From: Pseudomonas nitroreducens
Lineage (GTDB): Bacteria > Pseudomonadota > Gammaproteobacteria > Pseudomonadales > Pseudomonadaceae
NCBI RefSeq assembly: GCF_024170165.1
Contig: NZ_JALJXP010000003.1
Location: 1-64,000, forward strand
Length of the DNA stretch: 64,000 nucleotides
Direction of reading: 5' to 3'
The translations under genes and the position numbers were made by a program. A model generated the notes under the pieces. It ran no database searches and was not told where the DNA came from. It worked only from the letters and a program-made list of their open reading frames with translations. Positions 38,677-46,632 of this stretch are shown here, in pieces (position 1 is the stretch's first letter; each line of letters starts with the position of its first letter).

Positions 38677-39270
38677 ATGAGCGCCAACCCTCGCGTTTCC
38701 GAGCACCCGATCGACCCTCAGTTCATCAATCGCTGGTCGCCCCGCGCCTTCAATGGCGAAACCATTCCCCAGGAGACCCTGCTGAGCTTCATCGAAGCCG
38801 CGCGCTGGGCGCCGTCGTCCTTCAATTCGCAGCCCTGGCGCTTTCTCTTCGCCCTGCGTGACACGCCGAACTGGCAGCGCTACCTGAACCTGCTGGGCGA
38901 GTTCAACCGCGGCTGGGCGCAGCACGCTTCGGCGCTGGTCGTCGTGCTGTCCAAGACCACCTTCGCCCCGCCCGGCTCCAGCGAGGAAAAGCCCGCGCTG
39001 TGGCACAGCTTCGACACCGGTTCGGCCTGGGGCTTCCTCGCCCTGCAGGCAAGCCTGGCAGGCTGGCACACCCACGGCATGGCCGGCTTCGATCGCGAAC
39101 TGGCGCGCAGCGAGCTGAAGGTGCCGGCAGACCATGAAATCCACGCGGTGATCGCCATCGGCAAGCTCGGTGACAAGACGATCCTTTCCGAAAGCCTGCA
39201 GGCCCGCGAAGTGCCCAATGCCCGCCGCCCGCTGGCAGAGATCGTGGCCGAAGGTGATTTCTCGCTCTGA
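38677..39270 (+). CDS. Nitroreductase-family protein
   Basis: A 197-residue FMN-binding nitroreductase fold: FINRWSPRAFNGETIPQETLLSFIEAARWAPSSFNSQPWRFLFA carries the phosphate-binding Arg/Ser and SSFNSQPW cofactor loop. SAWGFLALQASLAGWHTHGMAGF and VIAIGKLG complete it. Likely reduces nitro compounds or quinones with NAD(P)H; substrate unknown. ATG 38677 follows AAGGAGCC. Stand-alone gene; the upstream 247 bp (38430-38676) shows no clear promoter. A REP pair follows. Confidence 0.88.
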   Translation: MSANPRVSEHPIDPQFINRWSPRAFNGETIPQETLLSFIEAARWAPSSFNSQPWRFLFALRDTPNWQRYLNLLGEFNRGWAQHASALVVVLSKTTFAPPGSSEEKPALWHSFDTGSAWGFLALQASLAGWHTHGMAGFDRELARSELKVPADHEIHAVIAIGKLGDKTILSESLQAREVPNARRPLAEIVAEGDFSL

Positions 39271-39277
39271 CGGCCCT

Positions 39278-39351
39278 CTGTAGGAGCGAGCTTGCTCGCG
39301 AACCTGCATGGCACGGAGTTGAGCAGTTCGCGAGCGAGCTCGCTCCTACAG
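39278..39351. repeat. Pseudomonas REP inverted pair
   Basis: The left arm starts CTGTAGGAGCGAGCTTGCTC (39278-39303). The right arm GTTCGCGAGCGAGCTCGCTC... (39326-39351) is its reverse complement with one mismatch. Same family as 27719-27796. It lies between the nitroreductase stop and its terminator. Confidence 0.9.
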
Positions 39352-39363
39352 GAAAGCCAAAGA

Positions 39364-39389
39364 AAAAAGGCCCCGGATGGGGCCTTTTT
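39364..39389. terminator. Bidirectional rho-independent terminator
   Basis: Stem AAAAAGGCCCC (39364-39374) / GGGGCCTTTTT (39379-39389), loop GGAT, A and T runs on both sides. Lies between the convergent nitroreductase and hydroxyacid dehydrogenase genes. Confidence 0.9.
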
Positions 39390-39403
39390 CATGTCCGCAG
39401 CGG

Positions 39404-40336
39404 TCAGTAACCGCGGGAGAAATCCACCTCGCCGCGCATGGCCTGGCCGGCCCAGAAGCGCGTGAGGTTGTCGCGAAACAGGTCGATCAGCAGGCTCGGC
39501 AGCGTCGGCGCAGCGGTATGCCCGGTGAGCAGCAGGCGCGGCGTGTGCCAGAACGGGTGCGAAGCCGGCAGCGGCTCCTGGCGGCAGACGTCGATCACCG
39601 CGCCGGCCAGCTGGTTGGCTTCCAGCGCCGCGACCAGGTCCTCGTCCACCACGGAGGTGCCGCGGCCAGCATTGAGGAAGAGCGCGGTGGGCTTCATCCG
39701 CTGGAACAGCGCGAGGTTGAAGATATCCGCGGTTTCCGGCGTGTCGGGCAGCAGGTTGATCACGTAGTCGGCGGTCTCGGCCAGACGCGGCAGGTCATCC
39801 AGCCCGCCCATGCGGCCGAAGGGCACCAGCGAACGCGGGTTCTTCGCCACGCCAACCAACTCCACGCCGAAGGGCGCCAGCATGTGCGCCACCGCCTGGC
39901 CGATCTCGCCGGTGCCGACGATGAGAATCTGCCGGCCACTCAGGCTGCCGGGCGCGCGGTCGTCCCACTGCACGCCGACCTGGCTGGCCAGGCGGCCGAG
40001 GAACTGGCGTTCGTGGGCAAGCATGTAGGTGAGCAGGTACTCGGTCATGACCTGGCCGAAGATGCCGACGGCACGGGTCAGGGCGTAATCCTTGGGGAGG
40101 TCGTCCGCCAGCAGCGGGGTGATGCCGGCCCAGCTGGACTGGATCCACACCGGGTGTACGCCCTGGCGCAACAATTGCGCAGCCAGGTTCGGCTCGCCGA
40201 GCCACACCGGGCATTCGGCCGCCGCTTCCACCAGGGTGTCGGGGTTGTTGCCGGAGATCACCGTCAACCGGGGTTCGGCCGCCATCAGCAGGGCGGCATA
40301 GAGGGCGTGTTCGCGATCGAGTACGAGCAGGCGCAT
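39404..40336 (-). CDS. D-2-hydroxyacid dehydrogenase (GhrA-like)
   Basis: A 310-residue NAD(P)-dependent oxidoreductase. The cofactor loop ILIVGTGEIGQAVAHMLAPFG is at ~140-160, with the catalytic Arg in FLNAGRGTSVVDEDLVAAL, Glu in VIDVCRQEPLPASHPFW and His in LLTGHTAAPTLP. This resembles the glyoxylate/hydroxypyruvate reductase branch; the substrate is not determined. Stand-alone, with 249 bp of non-coding DNA upstream that ends in the long palindrome at 40514-40561. Confidence 0.87.
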   Translation of the reverse strand: MRLLVLDREHALYAALLMAAEPRLTVISGNNPDTLVEAAAECPVWLGEPNLAAQLLRQGVHPVWIQSSWAGITPLLADDLPKDYALTRAVGIFGQVMTEYLLTYMLAHERQFLGRLASQVGVQWDDRAPGSLSGRQILIVGTGEIGQAVAHMLAPFGVELVGVAKNPRSLVPFGRMGGLDDLPRLAETADYVINLLPDTPETADIFNLALFQRMKPTALFLNAGRGTSVVDEDLVAALEANQLAGAVIDVCRQEPLPASHPFWHTPRLLLTGHTAAPTLPSLLIDLFRDNLTRFWAGQAMRGEVDFSRGY

Positions 40337-40513
40337 GGTCAGGCCTTTCGCTTCGAACGGTGGAGCATTACCGGCTGGCGCATCTGGACTCGCTTCAAGG
40401 GATCTTCCCTGGGGAAATCGTCGTCAGTTCTAGGGAAGTCAGGCGGCTATAGACACAGCCAGAGACCAAGCGTTCCGCTCCGTTGAACCCTTTTCACCCC
40501 TGCATAATGCGCT

Positions 40514-40561
40514 CAGGCCGCGTATTTGCACAGTGCCAGCACTGGGCGAATACGCGGCCTG
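40514..40561. repeat. 48-bp palindrome downstream of ycgL-type gene
   Basis: Outer arms CAGGCCGCGTATT (40514-40526) / AATACGCGGCCTG (40549-40561) enclose a second dyad CAGTG/CACTG (40531-40544). It begins about 24 bp after the YcgL stop on the minus strand. The stem is GC-rich but lacks a T-run, so it may be a rho-dependent end, a processing site or a REP-like unit. Confidence 0.55.
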
Positions 40562-40585
40562 AAGGAGGTGACGAACCGGTCGGAA

Positions 40586-40879
40586 TCAGACCGGGTCGTT
40601 CCGCCGCAGCAATTCCTCGGGAAGGTGCTCGATGTACTCATCTTCCGCCGGCGGCATCTGCAGGTGGAAACCTTGTTTCTCGATGTTTTCCAGCACCACG
40701 TTGATGTCTTCGCGGGCCAGCTGTCGCTCGGGGCTCAGCACCAGGTCGAAGGTGTGCTTGGGCGCGCCGAACGCGGCGAGCAGCGCCTCGGGCACGCGAC
40801 TGAGGGCTTCGCGCTTGTCGACGTACAGGTACATCTCGTTCTTGCGCGGACTCTTGTAGATGGAGCAGATGCGTTTCAT
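40586..40879 (-). CDS. YcgL-domain protein
   Basis: 97 residues: [35 protein letters not shown] and [37 protein letters not shown] are the YcgL signatures. A small conserved protein of proteobacteria, commonly encoded after rnd; function not established. It starts 50 bp after the rnd stop and ends at a palindrome, so it is likely the second gene of an rnd operon. Confidence 0.9.
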   Translation of the reverse strand: MKRICSIYKSPRKNEMYLYVDKREALSRVPEALLAAFGAPKHTFDLVLSPERQLAREDINVVLENIEKQGFHLQMPPAEDEYIEHLPEELLRRNDPV

Positions 40880-40929
40880 ATCGGTGCCTTCCGCGTTTTG
40901 CAGTGGGCCACTAAACAGAGTGGGCCGCG

Positions 40930-42063
40930 TTATTCGGGTGTCTGGGCAGCCAGGCTGTCGAGCAGGGCCTGCCCCATCAGCTCGCGACGCCAGCCTTGCA
41001 GCGAATCGGGCAGTTGGTAGGGACCGTTGGGCCAGCCGGTCTTGAGCAGGGCTTCGAGGATCTTCTTGCGCAGCATCAGCTCGGGCGCCATCTCCAGGCG
41101 CTCGGCTTGCTTCTGGCCGACTTCGCGCAGCTTCTTCAGCACCGGGGTGATCTCCCTGGGCAGCGGCTCGGGCAGGGTCTGCGGCCAGACGGCTTCAGGC
41201 AGCTTGGCCGCGTGGGCCATCAGGGCGATCAGGGTGTCGCCGTCCTGGCGCACGGTGCGCGGGTGCATGTCGTCGATGCGCGCCAGGGCGACCTTGTCGG
41301 CCGGCTGGAAGCGCGCCAGCGGCCACAGTGTGTGCTCGCGCAGAATGTGGTTGCGCGGCTTGTTGCGCAACCGCGCCTGTTCCTCGCGCCAGACGCACAG
41401 CTCGCGCAGCACGGCCAGTTGCTGACGCCCCAGCTTCCACGCCAGCTTGACGTCGAGGTAGGCCTGCTGCGGGTCGCTGACGCGGCTCTGGTTGCTGGTC
41501 AGGTCGGTGCCATCGGCCAGCAGCCATTGCAGCTTCTCGTCGCTCAGGCGCGGCGCCAGCTTCACGTAGACCTCGGCCAGGTGCTGCACGTCCTCGGCAG
41601 CGTAGCGCACCTGCATGTCGGTCAGCGGGCGCTGCAGCCAGTCGGAGCGGGTTTCGTCCTTGGGCAGATCGAGGCCGAGGATTTCCAGCACCAGCTTGGA
41701 GTAGCCCATGGAATGCGGCATGCCCAGGTAGGCGGCGGCCAGTTGGGTGTCGAACAGCGGCTGCGGCAGGCTGCCGGTCAGGCGCTGGAAGACTTCCAGG
41801 TCCTCGCCGCAGGCATGGAACACCTTGACCACCACCGGCGATTCCAGCACGGCAGCGAACGGCGACCAGTCGCGGATCAGCAGCGGGTCGATCAGCCACA
41901 CGCCGCTGCCGTCGCCCACCTGCACCAGCCCGGCGGCCGGGTAGAAGGTATCGACACGCATGAACTCGGTATCGAGCGCGAGGTACGGCAGTTCTTTCCA
42001 GTCCTGGCACTTGCGCTCCAGGGTGGCATCGTCGCGAATCCACTGTATGTCGAGGACGGTCAC
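40930..42063 (-). CDS. rnd: Ribonuclease D
   Basis: A 3'-5' exoribonuclease that matures tRNA 3' ends. DEDD exonuclease domain: [13 protein letters not shown] (motif I, D/E), [12 protein letters not shown] (II) and [13 protein letters not shown] (III, Y...D). An HRDC domain follows ([23 protein letters not shown]). Start: ATG 42069 has AAGGAG directly abutting it, with no spacing. GTG 42063 lies six bases after AAGGAG and yields [12 protein letters not shown], matching Pseudomonas RNase D N-termini, so I choose it (377 residues). YcgL follows. Confidence 0.93.
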   Translation of the reverse strand: MTVLDIQWIRDDATLERKCQDWKELPYLALDTEFMRVDTFYPAAGLVQVGDGSGVWLIDPLLIRDWSPFAAVLESPVVVKVFHACGEDLEVFQRLTGSLPQPLFDTQLAAAYLGMPHSMGYSKLVLEILGLDLPKDETRSDWLQRPLTDMQVRYAAEDVQHLAEVYVKLAPRLSDEKLQWLLADGTDLTSNQSRVSDPQQAYLDVKLAWKLGRQQLAVLRELCVWREEQARLRNKPRNHILREHTLWPLARFQPADKVALARIDDMHPRTVRQDGDTLIALMAHAAKLPEAVWPQTLPEPLPREITPVLKKLREVGQKQAERLEMAPELMLRKKILEALLKTGWPNGPYQLPDSLQGWRRELMGQALLDSLAAQTPE

Positions 42064-42090
42064 GAACATCTCCTTCGTTTCGGTGCGCGC

Positions 42091-42096
42091 ATTATA
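42091..42096 (-). promoter_or_regulatory. Probable rnd promoter -10 element
   Basis: On the minus strand a consensus TATAAT lies 28 bp upstream of the GTG start, giving a ~21-nt leader. The -35 is poor (TGCTCG at 17-bp spacing), so an activator or UP element may be needed, or the element is fortuitous. Confidence 0.5.
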
Positions 42097-42203
42097 TAGA
42101 GATGCATGATGTGCGAGCATTCCACTCGGCCATCGGTCTGTGATGACTGCATGGCAACTTCTACGCTTTGCCCCGCCCACAACAACAACAAGGCAGCTCG
42201 CGC

Positions 42204-43265
42204 ATGAAAAAACTTCTCGGACTGGTCGTCCTGCTGGTGGTAGCCGTTGCGGTCTACCTGGCGCTCACGCCCAGCCCCATCGACCCACTGGCCTGGACCC
42301 CGCCCAAGGCGCCAGCGATGACCGGGGTGATGGAACCCAATGACACCCTGATGAAAGCTGAACTCCTCGCCCAGGGCCAGATCGTCGGCCCCGAAGACAC
42401 CGCCGTGGACAGCCAGGGCCGGGTGTTCGCCGGGCTGGATGACGGGCGCATCGTGCGGATCGGCGCCGACGGCAAGGCCGAAACCTTCGTCGAGACCGGC
42501 GGCCGCCCGCTGGGCCTGGCGTTCGACAAGAGCGGCAACCTGATCGTCGCCGACGCCTGGAAGGGCCTGCTGGAAGTCGACCCGCAGGGCAGGATCCGTG
42601 TGCTGACCGACTCGGCCGACGGCGTTCCCTTCGCCTTCACCGACGACCTGGACATCGCCAGCGACGGGCGCATCTATTTCAGCGACGCGTCCAGCCGCTT
42701 CCACCAGCCCGATTACATCCTCGACCTGCTAGAAGCCCGCCCCCACGGCCGCCTGCTGCGCTATGACCCGGCCACCGGCAAGACCGAGACGCTGCTCAAG
42801 GACCTGTACTTCGCCAACGGCGTGGCGCTGTCGCAGCATGAGGACTTCGTGCTGGTCAACGAGACCTACCGCTACCGCATCACCCGCTACTGGCTCAAGG
42901 GCGATAAGGCTGGGCAGCATGATGTGTTCGTCGACAACCTGCCGGGCCTGCCGGACAACCTCGCCAGTGACCGCAGCGGCACCTTCTGGGTTGCCCTGCC
43001 CTCGCCGCGCAAGGCCGACGCCGACATGATCCAGCAGATGCCCTGGCTGAAACGCCAGCTCACCAAACTGCCACGGGCCGTCCTGCCCAAGCCGGTGCCC
43101 TACGGCCTGGTGATCCAGGTGAACGAGAAAGGCGAGATCGTGCGCAGCCTGCATGACACCAGCGGCCAGCACCTGCGCATGGTGACCTCGGTGAAGTCGG
43201 TGAACGGCGTGCTTTACCTGGGCAGCCTGGAGAATGACCGCATCGGTCGGCTCCCTATCCGCTGA
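42204..43265 (+). CDS. SMP-30/strictosidine synthase-like beta-propeller protein
   Basis: A 353-residue protein with an N-terminal signal anchor (LLGLVVLLVVAVAVYLAL). A six-bladed propeller of the SMP-30/gluconolactonase/strictosidine synthase-like group follows: GPEDTAVDSQGRVFAGLDDGRIVRI, GRPLGLAFDKSGNLIVADAWKGLLEV, and the strictosidine-synthase-like FTDDLDIASDGRIYFSDASSRF...LLEARPHGRLLRYDPATG. Probably a membrane-tethered periplasmic hydrolase, lactonase or esterase; substrate unknown. ATG 42204 begins the signal anchor. It is divergent from rnd. Confidence 0.82.
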   Translation: MKKLLGLVVLLVVAVAVYLALTPSPIDPLAWTPPKAPAMTGVMEPNDTLMKAELLAQGQIVGPEDTAVDSQGRVFAGLDDGRIVRIGADGKAETFVETGGRPLGLAFDKSGNLIVADAWKGLLEVDPQGRIRVLTDSADGVPFAFTDDLDIASDGRIYFSDASSRFHQPDYILDLLEARPHGRLLRYDPATGKTETLLKDLYFANGVALSQHEDFVLVNETYRYRITRYWLKGDKAGQHDVFVDNLPGLPDNLASDRSGTFWVALPSPRKADADMIQQMPWLKRQLTKLPRAVLPKPVPYGLVIQVNEKGEIVRSLHDTSGQHLRMVTSVKSVNGVLYLGSLENDRIGRLPIR

Positions 43266-43287
43266 GGGCTCCGGACTCAGTAACGCC

Positions 43288-44082
43288 TCAGGCCGGCGTC
43301 TGCTCCTTCACGGCAGGCGTCGGTGCGGGCGTCGCTGAGGGTTCGAGCAGCTCCAGCATGCGCTCGCGCACTTCGCTCATCAGCGTATCGACGCCACTGT
43401 CGGTGAATTGCGTGGAGTCGATCGGCGTGCCGACATGCACTTCCACCGGCATGCCGAGATTCAGCTTCAGCCCGCCAGCGGGCAGCAATTGCTGGATGCC
43501 GCGGATTGCCACCGGGACGATGATCGCGTCGGTCTGCTGGGCCAGGCGGAAGCAGCCCTTCTTGAACGGCTGCAGCTTGCCGTCCTTGGAGCGCGTACCT
43601 TCGGGCGCGGCCCAGAGCACGATGCCGCTCTCCATCATTTCCCGCGCTTTCGCCAGGTCGGCCATGGCCTGGTGGCGGTTGTGCCGGTCGATGGACGGGA
43701 ACTCCGCTGCCCGCATTGCCGCGCCCCATACCGGCACGGCGAACAGCTCGCGCTTGGCCAGCATGCGGATCGAGCCGGGCAGAGTCACGAAGATCGCCGG
43801 AATGTCGTAGAAGCTGGAATGGGTGCAGAGGATCATGTAGCGACGGCCATCGCCGAAGTCCGGCACCTCGCCGTAACGGCTCAGGCGCGCGCCGGTCAGG
43901 CGCAGCAGGCTGCCGGACCAGTCGCGGGTGAAGCCGTCGACCCTGGCGCGGCGCAGCCGGCCGATGGCGCCCAGCGCCAGGACCCGGACGCTGTAGCCCA
44001 GGGTGATCAGAACGGTCGCCAGTCCCACCAGGGCGACGCGCAGTGGGCCCGCCTTGCGCGGTGCCGATTGCTGGTCGTGCAT
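43288..44082 (-). CDS. 1-acyl-sn-glycerol-3-phosphate acyltransferase-like protein (PlsC family)
   Basis: About 264 residues. A hydrophobic helix is near the N-terminus (VALVGLATVLITLGYSV). The acyltransferase motifs follow: CTHSSFYDIP (HX4D), FPSIDRH, APEGTRSKDGKLQPFKKGCF (EGTR) and VPVAIRG. It transfers an acyl group to a lysophospholipid at the inner membrane. Start uncertain: ATG 44082 (after GGGAG, nine bases) or ATG 44109 (after AAGG, eight bases). The C-tail is Pro/Thr-rich (SATPAPTPAVKEQTPA). Convergent with the propeller gene. Confidence 0.85.
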   Translation of the reverse strand: MHDQQSAPRKAGPLRVALVGLATVLITLGYSVRVLALGAIGRLRRARVDGFTRDWSGSLLRLTGARLSRYGEVPDFGDGRRYMILCTHSSFYDIPAIFVTLPGSIRMLAKRELFAVPVWGAAMRAAEFPSIDRHNRHQAMADLAKAREMMESGIVLWAAPEGTRSKDGKLQPFKKGCFRLAQQTDAIIVPVAIRGIQQLLPAGGLKLNLGMPVEVHVGTPIDSTQFTDSGVDTLMSEVRERMLELLEPSATPAPTPAVKEQTPA

Positions 44083-44161
44083 GTTCGCCAACTCCCACCA
44101 ACTTTTCATCGTACAAGCCTTATGATGCGCCTCAGCCCCGTCACGACACAGGAACGCGCCC

Positions 44162-45016
44162 ATGACCCAAGCCCGCCTGCTCACGCCCGAGCAACTGGCC
44201 GCCCGCCTCGATGACCCCAATCTCGTCCTGCTCGACTGCCGCTTCGCCCTCGAGGACCCGGCCTATGGCGCAAGCAACTACCAGGAGAACCACATCCCCG
44301 GCGCGCACTTCGCCGACCTCAACCGGGACCTTTCCTCCCCGGTGATTCCGGGCGTCACGGGTCGCCATCCGCTGCCCGATCCGCAGCATCTGCAGGAGCA
44401 CCTGCGTGCCTGGGGCCTGAACGCCGATAGTGAAGTGGTGCTGTATGACGACGGTCCTGGCGCCTTCGCCGCCCGCGCCTGGTGGTTGCTGCTGTGGCTG
44501 GGCAAGAGCGAGGGGGTGTACCTGCTCGATGGCGGCCTGACCGCCTGGCGCAACGCGGGCCTGCGCCTGACGACCGCTGAGACGCCGCTGCGCCCGGGCG
44601 ATTTCAAGGGCGAGCCGGACAACAGCCTGCTGATCAGCGCCGGCGAACTGGCGGCGAAACTTGGCGACGCCGAACTGCCGTTGATCGACGCCCGCGGTCT
44701 GCCACGCTTCCGTGGCGAAGTGGAACCCATCGACCCGGTCGCCGGGCACATCCCCGGCGCCCAGTGCGCAGCCTTCACCGACAACCTCGGCAACGACGGC
44801 CGTTTCCTGCGCCCGGAACACCTGCACCAGCGCTTTGCCGGCCTGCTGCGCGGACGCCCCGCCGAGGATCTGGTGGCCTACTGCGGCTCCGGCGTCACCG
44901 CCTGCCACAACCTGTTCGCCCTGAGCCTGGCCGGCTACCCGCTGGGTCGTCTGTATGCCGGGTCCTGGAGCGAATGGATCACCGATGCCCGCCGCCCGGT
45001 GGCCAAGGGCGACTGA
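44162..45016 (+). CDS. Two-domain sulfurtransferase (rhodanese / 3-mercaptopyruvate type)
   Basis: 284 residues with two rhodanese domains. The N-terminal one is non-catalytic (VLLDCRFALEDPAYGASNYQENHIPGAHF). The C-terminal one carries the persulfide Cys in VAYCGSGVTACHNLFAL. The CGSGVTA loop is typical of mercaptopyruvate sulfurtransferases (SseA-like) rather than thiosulfate enzymes (CRKGVTA), which favours 3-MST activity. Divergent from the acyltransferase gene. A hairpin lies after its stop. Confidence 0.9.
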   Translation: MTQARLLTPEQLAARLDDPNLVLLDCRFALEDPAYGASNYQENHIPGAHFADLNRDLSSPVIPGVTGRHPLPDPQHLQEHLRAWGLNADSEVVLYDDGPGAFAARAWWLLLWLGKSEGVYLLDGGLTAWRNAGLRLTTAETPLRPGDFKGEPDNSLLISAGELAAKLGDAELPLIDARGLPRFRGEVEPIDPVAGHIPGAQCAAFTDNLGNDGRFLRPEHLHQRFAGLLRGRPAEDLVAYCGSGVTACHNLFALSLAGYPLGRLYAGSWSEWITDARRPVAKGD

Positions 45017-45037
45017 TCTCCTCGCTCCGGCGACAAA

Positions 45038-45070
45038 AACGGAAGGCGCTGCACACCGTTGCCTTCCGTT
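45038..45070 (+). terminator. Hairpin after the sulfurtransferase gene
   Basis: A perfect 10-bp stem AACGGAAGGC (45038-45047) / GCCTTCCGTT (45061-45070) with a 13-nt loop. Only two T residues follow, so it is a weak terminator at best. It separates the sulfurtransferase from the Sel1 gene. Confidence 0.5.
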
Positions 45071-45131
45071 CCTATGGATAGGTGTCAGGGCATCGGTCAG
45101 ACTCGTGCCCATTCTTCAAAGGAGTGAACCC

Positions 45132-45785
45132 ATGCCCTCGCGCATCCGCCAAACCCTGCTCGCCAGCCTGTTGCTGGGATTGTGCAGTGCCATCCCCACC
45201 CAAGCCGCCGAACTGGAAGCGACCCCCTGCGCCATTCAGGACGAGTGGTCAGACCTCTATGGCGAGGATCTGGTGAAAGCCGCCAAGGCGGGCCACGCCA
45301 GCGCGCAGTACAGCCTCGGCCTGGAGTACGACTCCGGCAGCGACGAATACGACCAGGACTACGAAAAGGCCGCCTACTGGTACGCCAAGGCTGCCCAGCA
45401 GGGCCACGCCTGCGCCCAGTACAACCTCGGCAACGCCTATGACAACGGCGATGGCGTGGAGCAGGATTCGGCCAAGGCGGTGTACTGGTACCAGAAGGCT
45501 GTCGACCAGGGCGACAAGGATGCCCAGTACAACCTGGCGATCATGTACGAGAACGGCACCGGCGTGACCCGCAGCTACAAGAAGGCTTTCGCCCTTTATC
45601 TGCTGTCGGCGAAGCAGGGCGACGTGGATGCCGAGTACGAAGTGGGCCAAAGCTATGCCAAGGGTCGGGGCGTGGCGAAGAACCCCGCGCAGGCCCGTGC
45701 CTGGTACCAGAAGGCGGCGGACCAGGGCCACGAAGAGGCCGAGGAAAAGCTCTCTGCGATGCCGGAGTTACCACCGAGCATCTAA
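45132..45785 (+). CDS. Periplasmic Sel1-repeat (SLR) protein
   Basis: 217 residues with a signal peptide (1-25, ending TQA-AE) and about four Sel1-like repeats of ~36 residues, e.g. HASAQYSLGLEYDSG, HACAQYNLGNAYDNGDGVEQDSAKAVYWYQKAVDQG and VDAEYEVGQSYAKGRGVAKNPAQARAWYQKAADQG. SLR arrays mediate protein interactions, often at the envelope or in host contact. Partners unknown. ATG 45132 follows AAAGGAGTGAACC. The AT-rich 45786-45967 stretch follows. Confidence 0.88.
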   Translation: MPSRIRQTLLASLLLGLCSAIPTQAAELEATPCAIQDEWSDLYGEDLVKAAKAGHASAQYSLGLEYDSGSDEYDQDYEKAAYWYAKAAQQGHACAQYNLGNAYDNGDGVEQDSAKAVYWYQKAVDQGDKDAQYNLAIMYENGTGVTRSYKKAFALYLLSAKQGDVDAEYEVGQSYAKGRGVAKNPAQARAWYQKAADQGHEEAEEKLSAMPELPPSI

Positions 45786-45967
45786 TCGCCAGAAGGAATA
45801 TGAAGGAAAGCTGCGCCGACCAAACAGTTTAAAAACAGACCTTTACATCATCTTCATCGCACTACACTTCAATTCGAGCGGCTAAGTCCGCTTCCGGCGG
45901 GGCCGAGGATAATCATCAGAAGCTGCCAAGACGCCCAGCCCCGCCGGTCATTGATGACGAGGATGTC

Positions 45968-46447
45968 ATGGGAATCGCCGCGAACGATCTTTGCCAGTAT
46001 GTGATCCGCCCTACCCTGCACTATCTGGGGCGTCACAGTGTCGCGGCCGAATCGCTGCTGCTGGGGGCAGCGGCCTGTCAGTCGGCGCTGGGGAGCGCCC
46101 TCGATGACAGCCATGGCCACGGGCTGTATCGCATTGGTGAACAGCGACACCAGACGCTCTGGGATGGATTCCTGGCGCTGGACCCCGAGCTGGCCAGCCG
46201 CGTACGAGGGCTGGCCAGCCAGCATGCGTTCCTCGACGCACCGCACCTGGAACTCACGGTCAACCTGCGCTACAGCACCGCCATCGCCTGGATGCTGGTG
46301 GAGGCGGAACACCTGCCCCTGCCGCTGACGGATGACCCCATGGAGCTGGCCCGCGTCTGGCGCCAGGTTTTCCACCCTCACGGACGCCTCCACGACTTCG
46401 TCGACGCCTGGCACAGCTACGTCGGGAATTTCAGCCGAGTAGCCTGA
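45968..46447 (+). CDS. Hypothetical protein, unrecognised family
   Basis: 159 residues, soluble, without signal peptide or membrane segment: MGIAANDLCQYVIRPTLHYLG, then LLLGAAACQSALGSALDDS, and two later His/Trp-rich segments (VWRQVFHPHGRLHDFVDAWHSYVG). I do not recognise a family with confidence; the layout faintly recalls small proteins of phage tail modules. It is preceded by GAGGATGTC and has normal codon use, but its flanks (45786-45900 and 46448-46500) are unusually AT-rich, which may mean acquired DNA. No neighbour suggests a function. Confidence 0.6.
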   Translation: MGIAANDLCQYVIRPTLHYLGRHSVAAESLLLGAAACQSALGSALDDSHGHGLYRIGEQRHQTLWDGFLALDPELASRVRGLASQHAFLDAPHLELTVNLRYSTAIAWMLVEAEHLPLPLTDDPMELARVWRQVFHPHGRLHDFVDAWHSYVGNFSRVA

Positions 46448-46466
46448 ATATTTCTCATTTCAATAG

Positions 46467-46480
46467 TGACTAATCGGTCA
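46467..46480. promoter_or_regulatory. TetR-type operator-like dyad upstream of the FadL gene
   Basis: TGAC-TAATCG-GTCA is a 14-bp dyad, resembling the TGACYNNTCGGTCA operators of many TetR regulators. It lies in AT-rich DNA 153 bp upstream of the FadL-type porin. No TetR gene is in the window, so any regulator must act in trans. Confidence 0.35.
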
Positions 46481-46570
46481 GAATTTATTTACATACAGCG
46501 ACGAACGGACATCATTCAGATGGAACGCTCGTTTGAGCCCCGAAGCCCAAGGTAGAGCGCCTGCCGACCA

Positions 46571-46597
46571 CTACCCAAGACCCGGGAATCTTGGTAG
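46571..46597. other. Imperfect dyad in the FadL gene leader
   Basis: CTACCCAAGA (46571-46580) pairs with TCTTGGTAG (46589-46597), with one bulged C and an 8-nt loop, ~36 bp before the start codon. It could be an operator or a leader hairpin affecting access to the ribosome site. Confidence 0.35.
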
Positions 46598-46632
46598 CTT
46601 GCGCGCCGATAAACACAGGAGTTGCTCTTACA

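Noticed and set aside
43277-44116. Alternative frame overlapping the acyltransferase gene
   Set aside because: Its translation is Arg/Gly/Ala-rich without motifs, whereas the chosen frame contains HX4D and EGTR acyltransferase motifs.
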